Below, piece after piece: positions 15,870 through 23,041 of a DNA stretch of 64,000 bases (position 1 is its first letter; each line of letters starts with the position of its first letter). The stretch comes from CAZRHH01 sp964599885 (GTDB taxonomy: Bacteria; Chloroflexota; Dehalococcoidia; DSTF01; JACRBR01). The stretch lies in the NCBI GenBank assembly GCA_964599885.1, contig CAZRHH010000002.1, positions 62,001 to 126,000 of the forward strand, read 5' to 3'. The position numbers and the translations under genes are program-made. Under the pieces are notes generated by a model, which was not told the DNA's origin, ran no database searches, and worked only from the letters and a program-made list of their open reading frames with translations.

Positions 15870-16697
15870 ATGCAGATGATCGCCGGGTACACGCAGACGA
15901 CCGTCGAGGCGCGGGGGCTGCGGTTCAACGTGCTGGAGTGGGGCGACGCGTCATCGCCGCCGCTGGTGCTGTTGCACGGACTGACCGGGCACGCGCACAT
16001 CTGGGACCACATGGCGCCGGCGCTGGCCGAGCGCTACCACGTCTTCGCGCCGGATCAGCGCGGCCACGGCGATACGTCGCACGCGGAGAGCTACGCAACG
16101 CAGGAGTTCGTCGAAGATCTCGAGGCGCTGGTGGCGCATTGGGGCATCGAACGGTTCGCGCTGATGGGGCTCTCGATGGGCGGGCACAACGCGATGTCGT
16201 ACGCAGCGGCGCATCCGGAGCAGGTGACGCGGCTTTGCGTGATCGACATCCCGCCGAAGATGGATCGCCGCAACGCGCCGAACTGGAATGTGATCTCGCG
16301 GCTGGCGGAGACCGGGCACGTGGCGTATGCGGACTTTGAGGTAGCGGTGGCGGAAGCACGCGCCGGGACGCCGACGGCGCCCGAAGACAATCTGCGCTAC
16401 CGGACGATGCTCAATCTCAACACGCGCGCGGACGGCACAATGATGCTAAAGTACGACGCGAAAGCGCCCGCGCGCTGGGATCCGGAAGATCTGTGGCCGA
16501 AGGTGCCGACGCTGACGATGCCCGTCCTGCTCGTCCGCGGCGGCCTGACGACGGTGCTGCCGTCGGACACGGCCGCGCGCATGATCGACGCGCTGCCGAA
16601 CTCTGAGTTCGCGGAGATCGCCGATTCGGGTCATTCGGTGCCGACGGATCGGCCGGAGAAGCTGACGCCGATCGTGCTGGAGTGGCTCGCTCAGTAG
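15870..16697 (+). CDS. Alpha/beta-fold hydrolase
   Basis: 275 aa, with AAGGAG before the ATG. Landmarks are the oxyanion-hole block LLHGLTGHAHIW (35-46), the nucleophile elbow GLSMGG with S102, the RGHGDTS block (64-70), and the catalytic His H255 in DSGHSVPTD. It is of usual length for the family. Such enzymes hydrolyse esters, lactones or C-C bonds; the substrate cannot be told from sequence. It is transcribed away from the CrtC-like gene. Confidence 0.8.
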   Translation: MQMIAGYTQTTVEARGLRFNVLEWGDASSPPLVLLHGLTGHAHIWDHMAPALAERYHVFAPDQRGHGDTSHAESYATQEFVEDLEALVAHWGIERFALMGLSMGGHNAMSYAAAHPEQVTRLCVIDIPPKMDRRNAPNWNVISRLAETGHVAYADFEVAVAEARAGTPTAPEDNLRYRTMLNLNTRADGTMMLKYDAKAPARWDPEDLWPKVPTLTMPVLLVRGGLTTVLPSDTAARMIDALPNSEFAEIADSGHSVPTDRPEKLTPIVLEWLAQ

Positions 16698-16747
16698 TCG
16701 GTAGAGGTTGGACGTTGGAGGTTGGTTGGGCGCGACCAACGCCCCAC

Positions 16748-17629
16748 CTACGCTTCGCCGCGATCCGGCGCCCACGAAATGATCGCTACGCGGGCGTGTT
16801 CAAGCGACGGCCCAAGCCGCCCGTCGGGCCACGGTTCGAGCCGCGATTCCAGGAGCGCGCGGAGTTTCTCGGTCGCGGCGGCGTCGTCGTCGCGGAGGCA
16901 GAGGGTGTTGCGGATCTGTGCGACGGCTTCATCGATGTTCGCGAATGTCCACGTGAAACGATGCTCGGCGACTTCGACGTCAGGATGGACGCCGATTTGC
17001 ACGAGCACGTTGAGCAGATCGATGTACGTCGGCTGACTCTGCAGCGGGACGCCATAGAACTCGCTCCATAGTCCGAAATCTGTCGCTACCGGATCGACGC
17101 GCAGGGAGACAAAGACGCGCTCGCGCGCCGCGCGCGTCAGCTTCTCGACGAACGGTACGACGTCGGCGATCGGGTACAGCACGTGCGAGCAGATGACGAT
17201 GTCGGCGGATTCGACGTCGGCTGCGAGCCATTCGGCGGGGACGGTGGCGACGTTCGTGAGTTCTTGCTCATCTAGGTCTTGCCGCAGAAATTCGAGCATG
17301 GCGGCTGACGGTTCGACGGCGGTGACGTGGCCGACGCGCGGCGCGAGGGCGACCGTGTGGCGCCCCGTGCCGGCGCCGACATCCAGCACGGTGCTCTCGG
17401 CCATCACGGACTTCAGCACGCGGATGAGGAACGGATCGGACTCGGTGCCCTCGTGCAGCGCGGCGCGGTAGTTCTTCGCGCGCTTGCCCCAGTAATCGAC
17501 GTTAACCATGCCCGAGGCCGCGTACGCCGCCTCCATTTGCGCGCGGCGACGCTCGACGATCGCGGCCCAGCGCTGGACGTGATCGATTGGTTGGGGTGCC
17601 GGTGGCAATGCGTCGTTATTCGGCGGCAT
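16748..17629 (-). CDS. Class I SAM-dependent methyltransferase
   Basis: 293 aa from the ATG at 17629, which lies inside the end of the upstream gene (14-bp overlap). The SAM-binding motif I is VLDVGAGTGRHTVALA. It is followed by the acidic motif TAVEPSAAMLEF and the DIVICSHVLYPIAD block typical of methyltransferase_11/25 domains. It is the last gene of the overlapping operon 21136 to 16748. The substrate is unknown. Confidence 0.75.
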   Translation of the reverse strand: MPPNNDALPPAPQPIDHVQRWAAIVERRRAQMEAAYAASGMVNVDYWGKRAKNYRAALHEGTESDPFLIRVLKSVMAESTVLDVGAGTGRHTVALAPRVGHVTAVEPSAAMLEFLRQDLDEQELTNVATVPAEWLAADVESADIVICSHVLYPIADVVPFVEKLTRAARERVFVSLRVDPVATDFGLWSEFYGVPLQSQPTYIDLLNVLVQIGVHPDVEVAEHRFTWTFANIDEAVAQIRNTLCLRDDDAAATEKLRALLESRLEPWPDGRLGPSLEHARVAIISWAPDRGEA

Positions 17630-18014
17630 CGTCGCTTCCGTCGGACGCGGTGTCGCCGAGCACGTCGGTGACATCGAATTCCATCTTACCCATGCCTGTC
17701 ACCATAAAGCCGATGCCAAGTTTGTGCTTGCCGGCATCGAGCGTGCGACCATCGACGGCGATGGTGACGATCTTGTTGAGGCCGAGCGTCATCGTGCGCT
17801 CGGACGACACCTCGTCGAAGCGCAGCACGTCGCCATCGACGATGAAGCGCGCGTCGGCGATCGGCACCTCGGCGCCGTCGACCGTCAGCGGCAGCACCTG
17901 TTCGGCGTAGCCGGAGCCGAGGCCATTCTTCAGATCGAATTCGAAGCCGCCGTTGACGTTGCGGAGGCTGCCCTTCACGTAGAGGCGACGGAGGAGGAAC
18001 GCGGGCACCTGCAT
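17616..18014 (-). CDS. Small conserved-looking protein of unknown function
   Basis: 132 aa. Its start overlaps the aldolase stop by one base (TAATG junction). The sequence is a compact beta-rich domain: FLLRRLYVKGSLRNVNGGFEFDLKNGLG, ARFIVDGDVLRFDEV and HKLGIGFMVTGMGKMEFDVTD, with an acidic tail (TASDGSDDAAE). No membrane segment or metal motif is seen. I do not recognise it. The position between a class II aldolase and a methyltransferase suggests a role in the same pathway. Confidence 0.6.
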   Translation of the reverse strand: MQVPAFLLRRLYVKGSLRNVNGGFEFDLKNGLGSGYAEQVLPLTVDGAEVPIADARFIVDGDVLRFDEVSSERTMTLGLNKIVTIAVDGRTLDAGKHKLGIGFMVTGMGKMEFDVTDVLGDTASDGSDDAAE

Positions 18015-18673
18015 TAACGAAAGCCTTTCATCATTCGGTAGACCTGTTGTTCGGCGGCGACGATCTCCGGCGACAGTTCGCGCGGTTCGCCGAGCGTGAT
18101 GCTGAGCGTGCGTATCTGGGCGATGCGCTCGACGAGTTCGACGACGGCGACGGCCTCATCGAGATCGGCGCCGACGCCGAGCACGCCGTGATGGCGCAAC
18201 AGCACCGCTGCGCGATCGCCGAGAGCGCGCACAGCGTTGTCAGCGAGCGCGTCGCTGGCAGAGGCGCCATAGTCAGCGACTTCGACCGCGCCGCCCAGTG
18301 AGATTACCTGTTCATCGAGGATCGCCGGTATCGGGAGGCCGGCGACGGCGAATGCGCTGGCGTGGACAGAGTGCGTGTGGATGACGGCGTGAACATCCGG
18401 CCGCGCGCGGTAGACCGCCATGTGACAGAGCGACTCGCTCGACGGGATGCCGTCTCCGTAGACGGCGTCGACGTCGCCATCAACGATGACGACGTCATCG
18501 AGCGTGAAGCGATGGTACGGGACGCGGCTCGCCGTCACGGCGAAGAGATCGCCATCGGGCGTGCGGATGCGGCGGCTGACGTTGCCGCTGGCGCCTGCGA
18601 CGAGACCCGCATCGACGATACGGCGGACTGCGGCGAGCACGTCCTCGCGTTCGGCGCGGTAGTCGGCGCTCAT
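18014..18673 (-). CDS. Class II aldolase / adducin-family protein
   Basis: 219 aa. The start ATG (18673) overlaps the kinase stop (ATGA). The family (L-fuculose-1-phosphate aldolase, L-ribulose-5-phosphate 4-epimerase) is zinc-dependent. The Zn ligands are visible in IHTHSVHASAF (HxH) and LLRHHGVLGVG, the substrate-phosphate loop in GASGNVSRR, and the catalytic acid region in PSSESLCHM. The FGGY kinase upstream would supply a phosphorylated sugar, which this enzyme would cleave or epimerise. The exact sugar is unknown. Confidence 0.8.
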   Translation of the reverse strand: MSADYRAEREDVLAAVRRIVDAGLVAGASGNVSRRIRTPDGDLFAVTASRVPYHRFTLDDVVIVDGDVDAVYGDGIPSSESLCHMAVYRARPDVHAVIHTHSVHASAFAVAGLPIPAILDEQVISLGGAVEVADYGASASDALADNAVRALGDRAAVLLRHHGVLGVGADLDEAVAVVELVERIAQIRTLSITLGEPRELSPEIVAAEQQVYRMMKGFR

Positions 18674-20142
18674 TGCATCTCCGCCATCTTGTCGGCCATG
18701 TCGCACCAGCGCGCGTAGCAGTCATCGTACGTGCTCGAGGCGCGTGGGTCTGGCGTGTGCGTGCGCATCGGCTGCGAAATCGCTTGGAGCGCGTCGGCGA
18801 GCGACGAATACGCACCGATTGTTGCGGCGGCGAGTACGGCCGCTCCGAGAGACGAGGTTTCAGGCGAGCGCGCGACATCCACTGGACGGTCGAGCACATC
18901 GCAGAGAATCCGCGCGAAGAGCGGGCTGCGCGACATGCCGCCTCCGAGCCGCAGCCGCGGGATCGCGGTGCCGCCCACGGCCTCGAGCTGCTCGACGTTC
19001 GCGCGGATGGCGTACGCCGTCGATTCGAGCGTCGCGCGCAGCATTTCGGCGCGCGTCGGCGCCGACATGACGAGGGGCAGCGGTACCGTGATCGCGCCGA
19101 CGCCGGCGGACATCCGCGCGGCGTTCATGACGCGCGCGCCGAGTACGACCATCGCGTCGCGCGCACCGGCGGTTGCCGTCGCCGCGAGTGCGTCGGCTTC
19201 GGCGGGCGTGACGCCGAGCGTCGAGCAGAGCCAGTCCCATGCGCGGCCGGTTTCGCCGGCGTTCGATTCGAGGATCCAGCGCTGCGGTACGACGTGCATG
19301 CCGGTCCAGGTGCGCTGTTCCACATCGAGCAGCGGCGCATCGGCGACGAGCTGCACGGGCGCGCTCCAGCCGGCGGGGACGGCGCAGTCGCCGGGGTTGA
19401 GGGCGCCCATGCCGACGAGCGCGCACTGCGTGTCGGCGCCGGCAAGCACGACGGGTATGCCGGCGAGCGGTGCCTGATCGGATTCGCCGACGATGGTGCC
19501 ATCCGCGACGATTGGCGGCAACAAGGCGAGCGGCACATCGAGCAACGCGAGAAGGTCGGTTGCGAGCGCGCCATCATGGACGGATGCGAGTCCGTTTTCA
19601 ACGGCGAGGGTGCGGCTCATTGCCGGTGTGCCGGTGAGGCGCATCGCAAGCCAGTCGGAGAGCGGCAGGATCCAGCGGACGCGCGCTGCGTCGTCCGGAC
19701 GATGCGCGCGGAGCCACGCGTACTTCGCCGCCGCTTGTATCAGTGAGGGCAGGTGACCGGTGGTGGCGTATACCTCGTCGCCGCGGGCGGCGTCGATGGC
19801 GATACCTTCGGCGGTGCCGCGCGCATCGATGTTCGGCGAGATCAGCAGCGCATCGCCGTGCTCGCTAACGAAGACGAGGCCTTCGCGCTGGCCGGTGAAG
19901 GCGATCGCCGCGCAGGGTTGCTTCGCGATGAGCGCGATCAGCCGATCGAACGCAGCATCGGTTGCGGCCGCCTCGAACTCGCGGCCGAAGGGCGCGGCGT
20001 CGTCGGGGACGAACATCGGCCAGGGTTCCGACGCGAGCGGCTCGACGGCGCCGTCGGTGTACACGAGCGTTGCACGCAGCGCGCTCGTGCCACAATCGAT
20101 GACGGCGATGGCGGCAAAGGCGGCGATGGCGCTATTCGGCAC
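18670..20142 (-). CDS. FGGY-family carbohydrate kinase
   Basis: 490 aa, usual FGGY length. The N-terminal phosphate-binding motif is IAVIDCGTSALRATLV. The region AFTGQREGLVFV follows, then PLSDWLAMRLTG and VVLAGADTQCALVGMG with the catalytic Asp, and LRLGGGMSRSPLFARILCDVLDRPV for the C-terminal ATP site. The GTG start overlaps the upstream dehydrogenase gene by 11 bases. It phosphorylates a sugar or polyol. Autoinducer-2 kinase-like and xylulokinase-like members exist, and sequence alone does not decide. Confidence 0.8.
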   Translation of the reverse strand: MPNSAIAAFAAIAVIDCGTSALRATLVYTDGAVEPLASEPWPMFVPDDAAPFGREFEAAATDAAFDRLIALIAKQPCAAIAFTGQREGLVFVSEHGDALLISPNIDARGTAEGIAIDAARGDEVYATTGHLPSLIQAAAKYAWLRAHRPDDAARVRWILPLSDWLAMRLTGTPAMSRTLAVENGLASVHDGALATDLLALLDVPLALLPPIVADGTIVGESDQAPLAGIPVVLAGADTQCALVGMGALNPGDCAVPAGWSAPVQLVADAPLLDVEQRTWTGMHVVPQRWILESNAGETGRAWDWLCSTLGVTPAEADALAATATAGARDAMVVLGARVMNAARMSAGVGAITVPLPLVMSAPTRAEMLRATLESTAYAIRANVEQLEAVGGTAIPRLRLGGGMSRSPLFARILCDVLDRPVDVARSPETSSLGAAVLAAATIGAYSSLADALQAISQPMRTHTPDPRASSTYDDCYARWCDMADKMAEMQ

Positions 20143-21136
20143 GGGCGCGGGCGAGTGCGTAGTCGGGGTTAACGCAGTGCTGAAACGGTTCGCCGGCGAT
20201 GAGCCGTTCGATCTCGTCAGCCATCATGCGCGAGTGGCGCTCGACGGTTTCGGCGGTAGCGCCGCCAATGTGCGGCGTCAGCAGCAAGTTCGGCGCCGAC
20301 ATGAGCGGACTCGATGCTGGCAACGGCTGGCCCTCGAACACATCGAGCGCGGCGCCGGCGACGCGGCCGGATTCGAGGGCGGCGACGAGCGCCGGCGTAT
20401 CGATGACGCTGCCGGCGCTCGTATTGATGAGGTACGCGTGCGGCTGCATGCGCGCGAGGAACGCGGCGTCGATCATGCGTTGCGTCGCGTCAACCGCCGG
20501 CACATGCAAGGTGATGATGTCACTGCGGGCAGCGAGGTCATCGAGCGTGGCATTCGTGGCGCCGACCGACGTCATCTCGGTCTCATGAACGAGCGGGTCG
20601 TACGTCAGCACGTTGGCCCCAAGAGCGATGCACGTTCGCGCGACGGCACGCCCGATCTGGCCGAAGCCGATGACGCCGATTGTCGAACCGGCGATTTCGC
20701 GGCCGCGGAACAAGCGGTAGCCGAGCGCGGGATCGCGCCAGCCACCGCCGCTGACCATGCCGTGCGCCTGCGGCAGGCGCCGCAGCAGCGACAGCATCAA
20801 GCCGAGCGTCATCTCCGCGACGGCGTTTGTGTTGCGGCCGGGCGCGTGGACGACGGCGATGCCACGTTCAGTGGCGGCTTCGACATCGACCTGGTTCAGC
20901 GCATTGCGGCAGATGCCGACGAGCCGGAGCCCCGGCGCGGCATCGAACACTTCGCCAAAGACGAAATCAGCCTCGACGATCAGGACGCCGACGTCCTCGG
21001 CGGCGAGGCGGGCGCCGAGTTCTTCGAGATCCTGCAGGCGATTCGTGTCGAGCCAGCTTTCGTACGTGACGTCGAGCACGTCGCGGACCCGGGCTAGTTG
21101 CGATTCGGCGAAGGGGGCGAGAATCAGTGCGCGCAC
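20132..21136 (-). CDS. D-isomer 2-hydroxyacid dehydrogenase homologue lacking catalytic Arg and Glu
   Basis: 334 aa from GTG 21136 (AGGA 5 bases upstream). The NAD-binding motif is VIGFGQIGRAV (157-162 core). In active family members an Arg in the NTxRG motif and a Glu 29 residues later join a His in catalysis. Here the motif reads INTSAGSVID, so Arg is Ala241. The Glu position reads DVFEGQPL, so it is Gln270, exactly 29 residues on. His289 is kept in PHIGGAT. It may be a binding or regulatory protein, or use a different chemistry. It is the first gene of the kinase-aldolase operon. Confidence 0.75.
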   Translation of the reverse strand: MRALILAPFAESQLARVRDVLDVTYESWLDTNRLQDLEELGARLAAEDVGVLIVEADFVFGEVFDAAPGLRLVGICRNALNQVDVEAATERGIAVVHAPGRNTNAVAEMTLGLMLSLLRRLPQAHGMVSGGGWRDPALGYRLFRGREIAGSTIGVIGFGQIGRAVARTCIALGANVLTYDPLVHETEMTSVGATNATLDDLAARSDIITLHVPAVDATQRMIDAAFLARMQPHAYLINTSAGSVIDTPALVAALESGRVAGAALDVFEGQPLPASSPLMSAPNLLLTPHIGGATAETVERHSRMMADEIERLIAGEPFQHCVNPDYALARARAE

Positions 21137-21195
21137 GTTCGTCCTGGCCTGCGATGTGGTGTGCGCGGGCAACGTACCACGCTGGTTCGGGCGAG

Positions 21196-21831
21196 TTAAC
21201 GCGTGCCGGTCAGCCGGGCACTCTCCGCGGCCGCGCTCTCAAGCGGCGCGATGATCGAGTCCGCCAGTTCGGCGGCGGTCATCGCGCGCCCGCCCGGCGA
21301 GCCGATGGCAGTCTGCACGGCAAAACCATCGTGTGCCGCCAGTGTCACGGCTGCGGCGTCCTGCGCGGATGCAAGGCTCAACGTGCCGGCGGTCGCGGCG
21401 CGTTCAAACGCGTCGGCGATCAGCTTTCGCCATGATGCGTAGGCGGCGCCCAGCCGCTTGTTCATCTCCTGATTCCGTACAGCTTGCGACCAGAATTCAA
21501 GCAAGACGCCCGGCCATTCGGGCGTGTCGGTGTACGAAAAGAACGCCTTGAGCGTATCGCGAAGCGGCGCTTCGGCGGCCTCATCCGCTGCCGCCGTTGT
21601 CAGGATGGCGCTTCGGCCTTCGGTCCAGAGCCGCAGCAATTCGAGGAGGATGTCGTCCTTGGTGGAGAAGTGGAAGTAGTACGCGCCCTTCGAGTAGCCG
21701 GCCGCCGCGGAGATATCGTCGATCGTCGCGTGCTCGTATCCGCTCGTGGAAAAGAGCTTGAGTGCGGAGTCGACAAGCTTGCCGTGGGTTTGCTTGCGCT
21801 GCTCGAAACGGTCGATTGGTGTTCTTGGCAT
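21196..21831 (-). CDS. TetR-family transcriptional regulator
   Basis: 211 aa from the ATG at 21831. The N-terminal helix-turn-helix is clear: KLVDSALKLFSTSGYEHATIDDISAAAGYSKGAYYFHFSTKDDIL. The C-terminal ligand-binding part is all-helical and unassigned. A neutral reading is that it represses a neighbouring gene or itself; the operon starting at 21136 lies directly downstream on the same strand, 60 bases away. Confidence 0.85.
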   Translation of the reverse strand: MPRTPIDRFEQRKQTHGKLVDSALKLFSTSGYEHATIDDISAAAGYSKGAYYFHFSTKDDILLELLRLWTEGRSAILTTAAADEAAEAPLRDTLKAFFSYTDTPEWPGVLLEFWSQAVRNQEMNKRLGAAYASWRKLIADAFERAATAGTLSLASAQDAAAVTLAAHDGFAVQTAIGSPGGRAMTAAELADSIIAPLESAAAESARLTGTR

Positions 21832-22041
21832 GGCGTTCGCCTCAGTATCGGCAACGGGCCGGGCGTGCATTCGCCCTAGTATGCATGAGCAGTGCCCATA
21901 TTTGCCAGTGGGTATGACAAGACAGAGCAGAAAATTTCCTATGAATACCTGTAACAAAACGGCATATGTCGCGTTTGGAGTACTGGAGCGTCCGAAGGAT
22001 CGGCCGCAGAAGCGAGGCGGGAGGCCCGATGCAATTGTCCA

Positions 22042-22123
22042 GGTCCGAACAGGCAAACCTGCCGAAAGGCAGCGACGCAAAGCTACGGGTCCGCAACCAG
22101 CGGATAGCCGGGCCGCCGAGACC
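22042..22123 (+). ncRNA. Cyclic-di-GMP-I (GEMM-I) riboswitch aptamer
   Basis: The aptamer core matches the c-di-GMP-I consensus closely. GGCAAACC (22052-22059) is followed by a TGCC-GAAA-GGCA tetraloop helix (22060-22071), the invariant GACGCAAAGCTACGGG block (22073-22088), a TCCGC-AACCA-GCGGA stem (22090-22104) and the closing TAGCCGGGCCGCC (22105-22117). P1 is formed by GGTC (22042-22045) and GACC (22120-22123). It binds c-di-GMP and, through the terminator that follows, would set read-through into the sigma factor gene at 22209. Confidence 0.93.
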
Positions 22124-22156
22124 GTGAACCACGCGTTCCGCTCCTCGACGTAATTG

Positions 22157-22190
22157 CCGCCTGTGCCTTGGACAGGCGGTTTTGTTTTTT
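22157..22190 (+). terminator. Intrinsic terminator, expression platform of the riboswitch
   Basis: CCGCCTGT (22157-22164), a 7-base loop, ACAGGCGG (22172-22179), then TTTTGTTTTTT (22180-22190). It lies 33 bases after the aptamer and 18 bases before the sigma factor start, so premature termination is the obvious control point. Whether ligand turns the gene on or off cannot be decided without folding the two alternatives. Confidence 0.9.
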
Positions 22191-22208
22191 ACCGGCGAGG
22201 GAGGCAGG

Positions 22209-22934
22209 ATGGTCACGGAAACCCGGCAAGCGATGATCGTGAAGCACATGCCGCTGGTGGCGTTCGTCGTCAGTCGCATGTCGACGGACAACCAGAAGAC
22301 GCTCGGACTCGACCGCGAAGACGCGCTCGCATACGGAATCGAAGGACTGATTCAGTCGGTCGACGCGTTTGACGAAACGCGCGGCGTTAGCTTTGCCAGT
22401 TTCGCCGTTCGGCGGATCCGCGGTTCGATTCTGGATGCGATTCGCCGGATGGACCCGCTGCCCCGTTCGCTCCGGAAGAGCGCGCGTGAGGTGGAAGCGG
22501 CGTCACAGGAGCTTTCGGCCACGCTGGGCCGATGGCCGACCCCGAAGGAGATCGCCATCCGCATGGGCATCGCGCCGGAGCAGCTCGACGGGATCATGCG
22601 GCACACGGGGTCGAAGTTCATCTCGCTCGAGCACGTGCTGCAGGATCGCGGCGGGGACAGCGCGCCATCGCTCGACCCGGTCGATGACGACGAGTCAGGC
22701 GACCCGGCGAAGTCGGCGGACCACAATGCGTCGCTGCAGTTGCTGGATGTCGCGCTGAAGGACCTGACGGCGCGCGATCGGGCGATTCTGAAGCTCCGAT
22801 ACGCTGAATCCAAGCCATTTCACGAGATTGGCCAGATGATGGGGCTGTCGGAATCCCGCGTCTGCCAGCTTCACAAGCGGATTCTGTCGACGCTCCGGCG
22901 GCAGCTAAACGCGCAGCTTGAGGAAGCGGCGTAG
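22209..22934 (+). CDS. Sigma-70 family RNA polymerase sigma factor, FliA/WhiG type
   Basis: 241 aa from the ATG at 22209, just after a GAGGGAGGCAGG ribosome-binding region. An in-frame TTG at 22182 lies inside the terminator and is rejected. Region 2 is LGLDREDALAYGIEGLIQSVDAFDETRGVSFASFAVRRIRGSILDAIRR. Region 3 is LPRSLRKSAREVEAASQELSATLGRWPTPKEIAIRMGI. Region 4 ends in FHEIGQMMGLSESRVCQLHKRIL. This domain set (2, 3 and 4, no region 1.1) is that of flagellar/sporulation-type sigma factors. No flagellar gene is present; the riboswitch and the HD-GYP gene downstream tie it to c-di-GMP. Confidence 0.92.
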   Translation: MVTETRQAMIVKHMPLVAFVVSRMSTDNQKTLGLDREDALAYGIEGLIQSVDAFDETRGVSFASFAVRRIRGSILDAIRRMDPLPRSLRKSAREVEAASQELSATLGRWPTPKEIAIRMGIAPEQLDGIMRHTGSKFISLEHVLQDRGGDSAPSLDPVDDDESGDPAKSADHNASLQLLDVALKDLTARDRAILKLRYAESKPFHEIGQMMGLSESRVCQLHKRILSTLRRQLNAQLEEAA

Positions 22935-22998
22935 CCGCAGGAGTTTTGAATACGGAATAGCCCCTACGGCCCTCCCCTGAGGATGCCGATACTGATGG

Positions 22999-23020
22999 GA
23001 GCCTCCGGGGGTCGAGGCTC
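22999..23020 (+). other. Hairpin in the leader of the HD-GYP gene
   Basis: GAGCCTC (22999-23005) pairs with GAGGCTC (23014-23020) around an 8-base G-rich loop. An outer CTCCC...GGGAG pairing can also form around 22970-23000. It lies 22 bases before the HD-GYP start and has no T-tract. It may be a translational control structure, an RNA-stability element, or chance in GC-rich sequence. Confidence 0.3.
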
Positions 23021-23041
23021 ACGCATGCTGGCAGGGTCACA

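Noticed and set aside
22182..22934. Earlier start for the sigma factor at TTG 22182
   Set aside because: That codon lies in the T-tract of the terminator; ATG 22209 follows a good ribosome site.
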